DNA of 64,000 nucleotides from Capitulum mitella (Eukaryota > Arthropoda > Thecostraca > Pollicipedomorpha > Pollicipedidae). Both the position numbers and the translations under genes were made by a program. Location: positions 23,563,398-23,627,397 of the forward strand of contig CP099841.1 of the NCBI GenBank assembly GCA_030062745.1, in the 5' to 3' direction. Below the pieces are notes generated by a model. That model searched no databases. It had not been told where the DNA came from and worked only from the letters and a program-made list of their open reading frames with translations. The first letter of the stretch is position 1; each line of letters begins with the position of its first letter. Of the stretch, positions 47,201 through 59,901 are shown piece by piece.

Positions 47201-49626
47201 CTCGACGTCCGTCAAATAGCCATAATAGACAGCTCTGAGAAGCACTGGATATCAGTGTGGCCAGATTTGCAATTCTGGGTAGAAAATGACACCTGATCAC
47301 GAAAACCGACACATCTTACTGTAGAAATAATTACATCCGAGCATCATTTTGGCAGTAAACTGCACGTGTCCAGGTCCTGGTGTTGCATCCTTGCAGTACG
47401 GGATTCAGTCATAATACATCTATCTTTCCCTCACGATTTTCAAATCGTTTGGCAATTTTGGTATCTGCGTGCCTAACTAAAAATAACTTTTTCAACACTG
47501 TGGCCGTTGGCAACCTTTATTTTTGTCATGGCCAGTGAAATATTTACATCTTTTGATTTTTTGCTTTGTCTTGGTTCCAAGTGCAAAATGAATTTAGCCA
47601 CACTGCTGGACATCGAATATCGATATGAAAAAACGTTCCCTTTGTTCAACGACAATACGCAACTGAATGTTTGGCGATTGTTTTTTCTATCAGAGAGAAC
47701 TGATCAATTTGTAGTCAATCGTTCAGGTAACCTGAGTCCCTCTCTCAAGCATACTGACTTAACCAAAATGTCATCCCGTTGTAATCAAAACCAACGTTAA
47801 CTTTTGCAATGGCACCGTTGCCGCCGCGAGCAGGTTTTTATCTCTGACGTTTTCGAAGGCCCCGACCAGCCGTTGTAAAGCCTGACGACTCATCCGTTTC
47901 TTGACTTGGCATCAGAACGCGACGACGGCAGATCTCGCCTGAGCGCCTCCCTGGGCTCGAAGTTCGATCCCCGACTGGTCGCCGCGGGGGAGCGCGGGAC
48001 CGGCCGGCCGCCGCCCCGGATGATTACCCGGCCGGCGCAGCCGTCCCCGGGCGAGGCCGGCGGGCAGGCAGGGGCGCCGCGACGCCGCCGACGCCGCCGT
48101 CGACGGGCGAGCGCTGTCCCGCCGAGACGCGGCCGGCCAACTTCTGCTCACCGGCCGGCCGGCCGTACAAATTAAACACGGACCATCGAAGTTTGCCAAT
48201 CGCGCGCCGGCTCGGTCGGCCGGCCGGCCCCGGGGACGGTGTCATGGCGCCGCCGTCCGCGCCTCCAGACGAGAGGTCACTCACTCTGCGCCGGCACGCG
48301 GGCTGCTCTGGCAGGCGCCAGACACCGCTGATGTCTGCCGAGGTCGGCGAGCGCAGACGAAACTCTCAAGGTTCAAAGCCACGCTGGGTGCTGATGCTCG
48401 TTGTTTGCTTAAGCGTACATTCCTGCGCTTCTTCCACGAGCCTGCATATCTTGGCAGTGGCCGAGGACGACCTCATCTATTTCCGTGGCTGACAGATGTA
48501 GCAGTTTCGCGATTCTCTGGACCTCGTCACATATCAGCTTGCTTTGCATCCCGCCCGCGAACCGACAGCTGTATGAGCCATCTACCTGACGAGTCACACG
48601 TAAATCTCCATCGCAGCGCCACAAACAAAGGTCCACGCCTGTCCGCTGCCACACGCTCCGCGGTCCTTACGTCGGGCGCCGGTGCCGGCTGAAGCCGTTA
48701 GAACAGGCAGGAAACACCCGTCTCTGGAGGAGCCGCCGCGGCGCGCGCGGCGTGACGGCACGGTCGGCACGAGAGTCCGCTATAGAGGCCGAGGGCCATC
48801 GGCCCGCCGGCCCGCCCGCCCATAAGCTCTCAGAACAAACGGCCGGTATTTGTAAACAGCGGCGAGTAACGGCGCGGCGGCCCGCCCCGGCCCGGGCCGG
48901 CCGTCGCAGGTCGCGCCGCGCCGCGCCGCGCCGGCGTCGTTCGAGGGTCGTCCGGGCGACCCGGAGTGGGCCCGGATGCCGCGCGGCTCGGCGCCGGTCG
49001 CAGAGGGAAAACAATGCCCCAGAGGCCGGCGGTGCGGCAGTGCGGACGGCGGTCCCGGGCAGCGCCCGCGCGCCCCGCACCGCCCCGCACCGACTTCTCA
49101 TTAAAACTTCAAAGCGGGCCCGATCTCCGATGATTGGTGGTGGGATAGCACAATCGGCGGGGAAATTAGATGCAATGATCTGAATAAGATCGGCGCGCGG
49201 GCGCCGGCGGCGCGCGGAGACGCCGCGCCACCGTCCGCCGCCCCTCCATTTCAATTTCACCGCGGATGAGGATTTGGCGTCGGCGATCGAAGCCTCTATG
49301 AGGCTATCAAGGTTATATGGAGGAGCGCAGCGAAAACAGTGGGCGCCTCCGCCGGCCGGTCCAACTAGTAAACAGATGAGGCCCGCCACCCGCGAGATTG
49401 GGGCATTTGCATGCTGAGCAGAGCCGGCGTTTTTTAACCAGACGAATCAGACGCAGCCCGGCTGGCAGCGCAGTCTCAATAATCGCTCGGCGGCAAACAG
49501 AGCGCGTCCTTCACTGACTGGGCCACCGCTGGGAGGGAGGGGCGCGCAAAACAGTGGCTCAGACCGTTTAACTCCAGGACAACAGCGCCCGTCTCTGGGC
49601 AAGAGTACGGTCTTCCGGTGACGGCG

Positions 49627-49684
49627 GGATGAGAAGGAGGGAGGCAGGGAGGGAGAGAGAGGGAGGAGGGAGGGGGAGGCAGGG
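49627..49684. repeat. Homopurine G/A tract
   Basis: About 55 bases of GGGA/GAGG-type sequence on the plus strand with only two C interruptions. It is a candidate for triplex formation or slippage. Confidence 0.85.
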
Positions 49685-52600
49685 TCGGCCGACAACACCG
49701 CGGCGATGGCTGCTGACCACCGCGTCCAGTGCCGAGCGGCGCGCGACAAACAGAGTCGTAACGTAGCGGCGGCCCGTCCGCCGTCACACTTTCTCTCCTG
49801 CCCGCGATGCGTCCGGAGACGCCCAGACAGCTGCCCGGCTGCTCGCGTTCTCACACGAGGCTGTCTGCTTTCCCACAATGATTATCTTGTCTTGCCATTC
49901 TGCCGGCACGCTCGGCTTTGGGACAGGACGTGCCACGCCTTCAAGTACAATTCGGAAGTTCCTCCATGCGCGAGACCAGCGCCGCGGCGCCCAAAAACAG
50001 CGGCCGCGTCCGCCCACCGGCGGCCGGGCCGGGCGGCGCCGCTCCAATCAGCGGGCGCCGCCCGGCCGACTCTCGATGTCGTGCCGATCGCCGACGTCGA
50101 CGATTTATGCGGCGGCGCCGGCGGGGCTTATTTCAGGTGGGCGCGCCGCGAATAACAAGTCGCGGGCGGCGACGTGACGGCTCGGCGGACGAATTAGGCG
50201 GGCCGGCGCGCGTCACGGCGGCCGTCGGCGGCGGCAGAGTCAACACGGCGCAGACCGGCGGCCCGCGCCGCCCTCGGCAGAATCGGACCACGCTCCTGCC
50301 GTCATCATGTGTGGAGTTAAATAAACTCCAGACCCACCGTCGGAGTTGTCATATAGCTTTTTTAGTTATTACTAGCGATCACACTGCGCGGTCGAAATCG
50401 TTTCTGAAATGATTTCGTCACAGTCTCGCGCCGGCGACTCAGTTTAAGACTCGCCAGTAAACCATTGTAAACTTGGTGGGTTGCAACGAAATGCATCGTT
50501 ATCAGTAACCATTCTTCTCAACATTACATACGGAGCAGCCGTTCTGAGCAGCGCCCCCGCCGGCGCTCGCGCGCCAAGCCCAGCCCGCCTCCCCGCACCG
50601 GCCGGGCAGTGGCCGGCCGCCGAGCGGCGACCTTGCCGGCAGCAATGGCGTGTTGGACCAGCGGCGGCGGCCGCACCTGCGCGGCCGGTCCCGTCTCGGC
50701 GGCGGCCGGCGGGCGACGCGGCCGGTCACTCCCCCGCGCCTCCGTACCGACGAGTTGACCCCGAGCCTGCAGGAGCGGGGCGCCGACTGACCGGCCGGCC
50801 GACGGCGTCTCCGTCCTCCGGCGGCCGACGCGGCCGGACAGCGCGGCCGGCGGGGTCGCCGGGTCTCCGGCCGCCGCCCGTTCCGGCGCGCCGTCCCGGC
50901 CCGTTTGCATAATTCCGATCGATGGCCGCCGCCCGTTAAGCCGGCGTTCCCCCGGAACAATGCCCCTGTGTCTGGGAACGGGGCGGCAACGGCGGCTCTC
51001 GCTCACCCGGCCCGTGTGCCCGACCGCGTCGTGTGGAATGCGATGGTCCCTAATATGTATCCCGAGCGCGGGGCATGCGGCGGAAATTGCCCCGGGGCGG
51101 AAACCGGACAGCGGCGCGGAGCTGCGCCCTGCAATCACGCGGTCATCAGCGCAGACCTGGGGGCTTTCCGCCCAGCCGGCCGCCCGTTTTTCCGATCGAC
51201 CACTCAGAAAAAAAGATTGAGGATATTTGATAGAGATTTGGCGGCCTCATCCGGCCGATGAGTCGGAGCGCCCGCCACACGCACAAAGCCGGAAGTGACT
51301 GATCGCATCGCAGCTTCCGGCTACAAACTTCAAAAACCCAGGGAAGACTGAAGCTTTTGCGGAGAAGTTGTGCGTCGGAAATCCACCGGCTCGCGAAAAT
51401 CAAAGAGGCCACGAGTAGAGGCCTTTGTGTCGACGTCTCTGGTGGTTTAAGGCGCCTCCCACGACAGGGAAACGCGCTGTCGACACCCCTGCTGAGAGCA
51501 CGGGCGGCGACGCGGTCAATTTGTCCAAACCGTCACGCCGGAACGTGACGACCATTTTTATCTATTTAGGGCGGAAAGTTTGTCTCAGTTCACACTGTTC
51601 GCGGCCAAGTAGATAAATGGCCCAAAGTCTCGGGGACGATGGAAGCATACGACGTGTACCGGAAATGGCGGACCCTCAGAAAACCCCCAACGGTATGCAC
51701 AAGTGTGTAGCAGCCCGTAGCGCAGGTAGAACAGCGGTTCTACCAGCTTGGCGGTGGCCGTGTCAACTCTGAACAATTTCAGCATTGGCTCTATGGAAAG
51801 AAAATGCTGTAAAATAACTCTGACGCTACCAATGTTGAAAAACCCCTGTAATGACGAATATGTAAAATCGAAGAAGAAAAAAAGGTGTCCAGACGAAGAA
51901 AAGAACAAGGAGGGAAAACACGATGATTTATACGGTTCACACTGTGGGCAGATCTCTGTCTTTTTGTAGGCCAAAAACAGTTCGGGTAAAAACTTTATGT
52001 ACTATTTTCCCTCCTCAAGTAATAACTTCCACGCACAACAATCGTCGTCCCAGAGGCAACTGTTCTGCTCCAGACGCCTGACATTTTATATGCAGATCCG
52101 GGCGTTTCCTCCGCGCCGCTGGCCAATAAATGGCTCGGGATCCCGCGGGACGGGCCGGCCCGGTGACAAACGTTCGTCGCCCGCCCGAGCTCGCCCTCCA
52201 TCGCCCTGCTCGGCATTCCCGGACGTGGCCCGCGCCAAACGAATGGCGCCAGCACCCTGGGGCACAATTAACACGTGCTACACGGCTCTCCCAGGCTGGC
52301 CCGCTCACAAAGACATACAAATTGCCGGCATTGCGGCAAGCGGACCGCCGCCGGCTGCCGGCCGGTGCGCTCGGCTGGCGAGCGGCGGCGCGGCGGTGCG
52401 CTCGGCTGCCGAGCCGCGGAACAGCGCCGGCGGCCGGCGACCTGGGCCGCTCCGTCACCGGGACTGATTGCGGCCGCCCGTCTGAGCCGGGACGCGACAA
52501 TTACCATAGAGCGGGCATTTTTCTCCGGCGGCCCCAATCAGACGACCCGGCGCCGGCCGGCCGCGTCTTCATTAGCGCGAGCAAACAGCGCCGCCGCGCG

Positions 52601-55600
52601 AGCAAACGGCGTCGCCTCCGGGCGTCCCCGGCGGCGTGCGCGGCGCGGAGGCCGCCGCCCGTCGGTCTCCGCGGCCGGGCGCCGGCGGACGACCGGCCGG
52701 CCCCGGCTCCGAGCCATAGCGACCAGCTGGCATGCATGCACGCGCCATTCGGCGGTCCCTACCGGCGGCCATGGCCTGCCATTGAGGACCGATGACGGCG
52801 GCGCACGCCACGCCGCCGCCAGACGGGCGCCGACAGGGACGCGTCCAGGCAGGCGTCCCGGCCGAGCGCCGCCGGCCGGGGGACGCCCGCTGACCCGGGT
52901 CGTCGTCCGACCGCCGCCGTTCCGGTCCGGTGTCCGGGGGAGCCCGCCCGCTCCGCCGCCGTCCAGCCGCCGCCGGCCACGAGCGCGCCCCTGGTGCTGG
53001 CCGAGCGGCCGCAATCGGGTGATGGCAGGCCGGCGACATCGCCGTAAATCACGACCCGGCGGCGGTTCCGGCCGCGCCGGGTAATCCGCCTCCGGCAAGG
53101 GCCGACAACATGCGCCGGTAATCACGATAAGCCCGGGTAATTGCCGTGCCCGCCACTCCGCCTGGAGACAAAGCAGCGTGGCGGCCGAGGCCACCGTCCT
53201 TCGCCGCCGCGGATGGTCGGCGCGCCAAACAAGGTACGCCGCGGCCGGCATTGATTTATTGGCCGCGGTCAGCTTCCGACTGACCGCAACGGGAGATTTC
53301 CATCGACCGGTAAACCCTGTGTGCCGACCGAAGTGGAGACGGAAATTGCGCGTGTCCGTGGCAAGAATGTTCGAAACGAATTAAATTCGAAAAGTACATT
53401 TCCGTCTCACCGGAAACAGCGGGCGACATTCACGGAATCGCAATTCTCAGACTGCCATCCTGAGATTCCATTCCCTGCGTCTCTGTCCCGACTGAAACAT
53501 TAACACATTCACAAATCTCTGTTACATCAGGCCCCCGCGTCACGTGCCGCACATACGTCACCGACAGGGGCCGGCCGTCTCCGCGCGCGACAGTCGTCTT
53601 CTGCACGAGCGACCCCCGCAGACGGACGTCCTCTCCACCGCCCGCAGCCGTCCGGTCCCGACACAGGCCCTCCCGGCCGTCGTCCTCAGCTGACCGCGGC
53701 CAGCCAGACTGCGCCGGGCGAGCGGAAACCGACGAGAGGTCGGCTCCGACGGGGACGGGCCGGCGCTTTTAGTGGAGACGGCCGGCCGCCGCCCTGTCGT
53801 GACGCATCGGGACGCCACGCCGGCCGTCCGCCGCCGCACAGGGCGGCGGCGTCCGCAGGGATGCGGCTGACGTGTCGTCTCCGGTGCACGCCACCTGACG
53901 CCCCGGCTTCGCCGTCGCCGAGACACAAACTGATGTCGTGTAACTGGCGTGACTCATGTTGGGCTACGCAAATACAGAAATTTAACTGATCATCTTCAAA
54001 ACGGTGTACCGGACAACAAGATCCCATTTTGACGCGTAATCGCATTCTAATCGTCACGAAGCGTTGGGCAAAATGCTTACATGCTGAAGAGTGGGTACAA
54101 TGGTGTACTTTTCCGGTCTGCAATATGCATGTCCATTTGTTGACCAAAAAAGACAACCTAATAAAGCACGTTCAATGACAGATGCAAAATATATTTAAAA
54201 ACGTATGCAATTATGTCAGAAAATCATAGAACTCGTCCTACCATCACCCCCTCCCCCCCTTCGTTTTATCCAGTACCGAGACGGTCAGCTGGAGCCACCC
54301 CTGCATGTACCCAGTGACGGACACTGCCTGCTGCTGCAATAGTCAAACGTCCGACCTCAACAACAACCCCGGCGAACATCCGACACGCCACGTCGGCCGA
54401 GTGTTTATATACGACGCAACCGGCCCGGTCCCGTCGTCTTTATGAAGGCCGCGAGCCTCCCCCGACAGATCACCGCGGCCCGCTGACAACAGCCCGGGCG
54501 ACAGCCACCGCTATTAAAACAGACGGGCACGTCAATGGCCTGCCGACGGCCGCCGTCAGCCGCCCACCATTACACGGTAGATCTTGGCCAACTGCGAGCG
54601 TCGCAACGATGAAGCTCCCTCAGCCACTAAAATTTCGACAGCAAAGACGGCAGTCACTGAGTGCTTGTCTTACAGCCATGCTTGAGAGCACGCCTTGCCG
54701 TACTGACGCGAAAGCAGCACCTCCGCCGGCCGCGCACAAGTGTTTGCTCGCGGAGGTTGCCTAACGGGCGATGACAGCCCGCCTCCGGGCCAGCCGCGCC
54801 TGCGTTACAGCCCGCTAGATGGCAGCTGCGCCTTGAAAGTCCGGGGTAGACTGTGCCGCCGAGCTCTCCCGGAGCCGTCGAGCGGTGTGAGAGGCCGAAC
54901 CGGCGGCGCTGGACGCGGTGAGAGCAGGGAATTATCCATCCAACATCGGCCAGACGATCGCCCCGATGGAAAATGCATGACTGGCCAGACACGCTATCAC
55001 AACAACGTCTAATTTATTGGATATCTAAGCAACGATGGTCACAAAGTGCCGTTGATTTATACACTGGACGGCGGGGTGCCGGCAGGGAACCGGCGGCCGG
55101 CATCTCAATCGCCCGGCGTCGGAGCAGCGACTAGCTCCCCCCCCCCCGCCCGGGCTGCCTCGATTCCGAGCAAAACGCAAACAGACGCAACAAACGGGAC
55201 TGCGCAAAAACAACGGGGTCGGCTCGACTTGGGATGATCTGGATGTTTTCATTGGTGAGCAGCGGCCTCCAGCGGCGAGGCTCGTCGATTTATCCCGGCA
55301 GCCTCCGACCGAGGCGTCGGCGCAAATTACACAGGCAAGCTGTGCACCTCACCCGACCTCGTCAGTCATGCGCAGGGGGCCAACATGGGGCGTGATAAAT
55401 GGACAAAACGGGGCGGGCGGGGCCACAAATTAGCATCGGACGGCCGGCGGAGGACCAGGACGGTTCCATTCATCACCGAACGACCCGACACACGCCGATC
55501 CGACGTCGCCTGACCCGCCGAGGTCAGTCCCTGCGACTCACAGCGTCGACCCGGGAAGGAGCCGTCGCTGCCGTTCCGCGGCGGCGCGACGGCAGCGAGC

Positions 55601-57899
55601 GCCAGCCAGCGCCCTTCAATGATCAGACACCACCCGCCGAGGCAAACTGGCCGCCCGTCCACCGACAGGCGTAATGCCCGGCCCACCTCAGGCAAACACA
55701 GTGCACCCAGCGGGCTGCTGATCACGCTCCGGCCAGTCGGGTCACGTGCAACACGCCTCCCGGCGGCCGGCTCCGGGCCAGTTTCCGGCCGCGCCACAGG
55801 ACTACTCCGACCTGGCCCGGTCCCCGGTGCTGGCCGAGAGCAGCGGCATTAGCCCACCGCCCGCTCCCGGCCCGGGCCGGCGCTCGCTGCGCGTGATCTA
55901 CGTGCCGCTCCCTGCAGCCATAAATCCATTTAACAAGGACTGTCGCGAAAAAACAATCTGGCCTGCATTATTCATCGGCACGCGCACCGCGATCCGGCCG
56001 CCTGTTCTGATGGTGCGCCGCCTCCACGATCCGTCTTTAAATGACGTTGTTTACCGTGTCGGCCCTGTTTCGGGCAGCGGCGGGCTGCCCGGCAGACGAA
56101 CCGGCTCGAGACGCTCTCGTCGAGACGACGAGGCGTCGCCCTCCCCCCCCCCGCGGCGACCGAGACGGATGACGGCGATATTGTCTGGGGGACGGGCACG
56201 GCCGCCGGGCGGCGAGACAAACGACCGGCTCGGCTCAGGTGCGCGGGCGGGCGGCGCGGCGCCGCCGGCGGCGGAGCCTCGGGCGTGCCGTTCGTCAGCG
56301 ACGCCCCGGCGCCCCCGCTGCCGCTGCGGTCGCGGCGCCGCCCGAGCCCTCGACGGTGACACCGCCGGCGAAGCCGTGGCGGCGCCGGCCGGCTTAACAG
56401 CGCCGTTTCTGGAAGTGATGAATGACTTTTAGACGGCTAACGGCGTCCGCGACACCACACTGTTGTCGCTCGCTTATGGATTTTCACCCCAGGAAAGTCC
56501 GCGTACGCGAACGGCTCCGACCGGCACCGTTCAGGGCACCGTCCCCGACGGTCGACCCCAGCCTGGCCGACGTCTCCGCAAGCCAGCGCGTCCGTCGCCG
56601 GACCACGTGACCACAGCGACGCGGCGGGGCGCCGCCGTGTAATCTGCGCCCGCGCGTCACGTGACCCCTGATTAAATGCGGCGCGGCGCCGCGCGGCGGC
56701 CCGCTGCGCCGTAATTGAATAATCGCGTCCGCCGTCCGACAGTACAATGCCACATGACAAACAGCGCGTCTTAATTGCGGAGCCCCGGAGTGTCCGACCT
56801 TATTCTTGTCACCTTTTTGCGGCCAGTCCCGCCGAGCCCAGGCTCGTGGGAATGCGGTTCATTTATCCCGGCTGTGCAACGTCCCAGCAGCCGCGTGCCT
56901 CGGTTTTCTTGTCTCTCGAGGTCACCACAAAAAATGGTGAACTTCTTGTCGTTCTGTGACGAAGTTCTTAACAGGTCCATGTAGGACCACCTTTTGTAAT
57001 TTTGGTCTGCATTTTTATCTTTCATGCGTGTTATTTTGTATTGTGAAGGTCATTCGTCCAGGCAACCTAACTCTGAAGATAGCCAATTCTATTTGCCTTC
57101 AACCGCTAATTAGCCTTCAGATGGCAGCAGCCGCCCGAAAATGCGCAAAGACGTTACTGATTAAAGGCCATGTCTCCTACACTCCTGTAGAGTACATTTT
57201 AAAGATCAGGGGCATTCACGATGCAATGACATGCATATACCAAACGGGTTAAGATCCCAACGCAAAAATTACCGTCTTTTTCCCGAACTGTGCTCACAAA
57301 ATACGCTTTACTTTTTCCATTCCGATTTCAACGCTTTCTTTTCCTTCGTTTCCCATTCAATAGTCATTTTTCGCATCCTTGATCTTTCCTCGATCCCCAA
57401 TGGTTTCACCCCCTCCCTTGAGTGATTGGTTGACTATTGGAAGGGCTAGATGCCTGGCAGAGCCGGTAGTCTAGCTTGCCAACGCGGAAAGACTCGCACA
57501 CATTCCGAAGATTAAAAACAATGCATTCATCCAAGGAAAACAGAAGTGAACGACGATACAACATCACTCCATGCGAGAAAGTGAAGCGTTACGCCACACT
57601 GTGAACATGCAATTCGATATCAATATTTAACGAAAGCTACACTGAAACCGTCTGTACCAAGCCTATATCGCTTTGTTTGCTCAGTGTGCGCCGCCACGCG
57701 AGCCACTGCGCGACATTTTGCGGACCGGTGGCGGTGGAAGGAGAGGTTCCAGCCGGACATTTCCCTCTGCACCAGCATATGGACTGGCGTTTTTCCAGCC
57801 CGTAGTGCACTACAGTAACCCAACGACGATGACACTCCCCAGCATCCCTGATGACAACGTCCTCATCGCCGACAACAATATCGTTAACTCTTCGTGCCT

Positions 57900-58140
57900 G
57901 CAATGACGGCTACCTCCCCGTGCCTGCGCTTCAAGTCTGCGCCCCTCTAGTCCTGCCTGCCTCTCCGCCTTGTCTTGCGAGTGCCTGTGCCGGACCCTCG
58001 GTCTCCGCCCGTCTGCCTTCTACTAACGCGCCCAGTTCTGCCGTCCCCTGCTCGCCTCCGCCTGTCTGCCCGACTCCTTTCGCTGCGCCTGTCCCTGCCG
58101 TGACCCGTCCGCCTCCGCCTTAGGCTGTGCCTCCCTTCTG
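57900..58140. repeat. Pyrimidine-rich degenerate CCTGCC/CGCCTGTC tract
   Basis: Dense C/T sequence on the plus strand with repeated GCCTGTC, CTCCGCC and CCTGCC words; the open frames here follow from composition. Confidence 0.7.
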
Positions 58141-59801
58141 TTGGTTGTAGCCTGTCGCCGGCGCTGAGCATCTCTTCTGTAAACTACATTCTTACCAGAA
58201 TGATACATTGTCTCTTTTGCCATGTAATTATACGAAAGGTAAAAGCTACACGGACAAATCTCTCCAGATTACTCAACAATAAAGGAAGCGTTTGAACGAC
58301 AGAAGTACAACAGAAGCGCAAAAGCGGTTTATAACAATTTCCCTCAAAGCGTCTGCATAGTAGTGACAATCACTTCCAGGACAAAACTGCGATTTCTGAA
58401 CAGCCTCGACATTTGCTGTCATCTCCGTTATAGCGCGGGCACTCTGAAGACGTCGCAACGACGCACAAGAGGTCGCTCCTGTTTGTAACTGCAGTATAAT
58501 CCAATGCACACTTCCAGTGACCTGCGCAAACTTCACGTCTGTAAACCTAACACTTTGGCTATGACGGTCCCCATAACGCGCTACGGTCGGAGGGACGGAT
58601 GAAGCATAATTAGCAATACAGACGCGTCGCACTGCCATAACAAGAGCATGCTGACGCGTCCACAATTCACATCAGCCTTTAAATTATTTGTGATCGCCTG
58701 CCTAACTCCACATGTCCGTCCTGGATCGTAAGGATAGCCCAGAACAGGCATGCATTGTTTATGGTCTCATCATTTCTCAGTCATCCACAAAGGTCTGTCA
58801 TTAATGGCATGCATATTCATGAATGTGCTTGACGTTCCTTTCATTTGCCCTGAGTCGAAGAGCCATATTTTGATGTACCAGTACAGGCTATGGTTCTTTC
58901 TTCGTGACTCACCGGTAGCTTTGACTTTTTCATCTAACATGCCACGCCACCTTTCCCTTGATTATGACGTGGCCACGCCAATGATCAATCTGCTGCATGA
59001 ACTCCGCGGCAATGGCTTCCCATGCAAACACTGAGCTGTACGGAACTCCTACAATCTGACAAAAGCACCGAACATGACGTATGATATTTCAGTTTCTCGC
59101 AGCTTTAGGGAGAGACTCACGCTACCGTCGATACACGCACTCCCATCTCATCAATCGGGCATTCACTCTCGATCCATTCCCATGCCCACTACGTTAGCCC
59201 GAGCCATTCGCTCTCGTTCCCATCGATTACCCGAGCTTCTCGCACAGCTCGCGCGGCGCCAGCCACCTGCGTGGGCCCGCCTCTATCGTGTAATCGACCC
59301 TGCGCGGGCGCGCCGGCCCGCGTCTCTGCTGCCGGCGCGACGGCGGCGACGGCGGCGGCGGCGGAGGCGCCCGCGAAGCGACCGGATTAGGCTGCGAGCC
59401 GCGCCAGTCCGTCTAATTACCGGCGGCCCGGCGGCCCCGCCGGCCGGAATTACACCGGCACCAACTTAGAAACAATTTCCAGCTCAAAGGCTCGCACTCG
59501 CAGCCGGGTAATGAAATTTCCCAGTCGGCGACATTGCCGACTACGTGACGGCCGCGCGGGCCGGCAGCGGCGGCCGGCCGGCCGGCGTTTTTTTGGCGCC
59601 GCCGCTGCCGCCGCCGCCGCCGTCGGCGTCCCACCGGCGGCGTACAGCGGAGCCGGCCGAGCCGGCGAGTCCGGCAGCGGCAGTGCCCGGTCATTGTCGT
59701 CACCAGGCGGGGCGCCCGTTGTCGCCGCGGCCGTCTCGACACAGGACCGGCCGGCGCGGGGCGAGGCTGGGAAATGTGTTGCGGTGGCGAGGATCTCTCA
59801 C

Positions 59802-59889
59802 CTGGAGCCAGCACCAGGTCGTCCAGGCAGCAGGCCAGCCGGGCCAGCAGCGCGGCCAGCACCAGCACGCGGACGCCGGTCGACGGCAT
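59802..59889 (-). CDS. Candidate alternative first coding exon (signal peptide), possibly of Semaphorin-2A
   Basis: Encodes 29 residues plus one base: MPSTGVRVLVLAALLARLAC, then CLDDLVLAP. It has a basic residue, a Val/Leu/Ala core and a small-residue cleavage region around residues 19-21, a good signal peptide. A strong acceptor (GTCTCTGCCCTTCAG) lies 12 nt before the ATG, so transcription would start further upstream in a non-coding exon. The donor is CCAG followed by GTGAGA. The leftover G is in the same phase as exon 1 at 41378, so splicing to exon 2 at 25897 would give Pro-Glu-His-Val-Lys in frame, 133 codons in the window. Same strand and upstream position support an alternative promoter. 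It could equally be the first exon of another secreted protein; nothing in its 29 residues is semaphorin-specific. Confidence 0.5.
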
Positions 59890-59901
59890 CTCTCCGCACA
59901 G
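59890..59901 (-). other. 5' UTR remnant between splice acceptor and ATG of the distal first exon
   Basis: Twelve transcribed bases precede the ATG at 59889. They follow a polypyrimidine-AG acceptor at 59902-59903, read on the minus strand. This implies a separate upstream untranslated exon that I could not locate by sequence alone. Confidence 0.4.

Larger units (their letters stand above)
41379..59801. other. Upstream of Sema2a exon 1 / candidate long first intron; no gene seen
   Basis: If the 59.8-kb exon belongs to this gene, this stretch is part of its 33.9-kb first intron; otherwise it is 5' flank. It holds a G-rich tandem tract at 44.16 kb, a homopurine tract at 49.63 kb, a pyrimidine-rich tract at 57.9-58.14 kb and a duplicated motif at 43.38 kb. 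Frames up to 319 codons (43779-44738, minus) have the Arg/Ala/Pro/Gly composition of random GC-rich DNA and no domain I recognise. Confidence 0.5.

Noticed and set aside
47940..47995. tRNA-like T-arm word GTTCGATCC
   Set aside because: No matching acceptor stem, D arm or anticodon arm at the correct spacing.
48409..48654. Minus-strand frame of about 81 codons that seemed faintly transposase-like (LCLWRCDGDLRVTRQ)
   Set aside because: It has no ATG start and no catalytic motif, and I saw no terminal inverted repeats. The resemblance is too weak to support a mobile element.
51585..51974. Minus-strand stretch reading TATAKLVEPLFYLRYGLLHT after a TTGTTCAG acceptor-like site
   Set aside because: Attractive as an exon, but no family was recognised and no good donor follows; the plus-strand GTAGCGCAGGTAGAAC also failed to fold as a tRNA.
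55746..56432. 228-codon plus-strand frame beginning with a plausible ATG
   Set aside because: The composition becomes Arg/Pro/Ser-rich like random CpG-rich DNA, no motif was found, and overlapping frames on the minus strand are similar.
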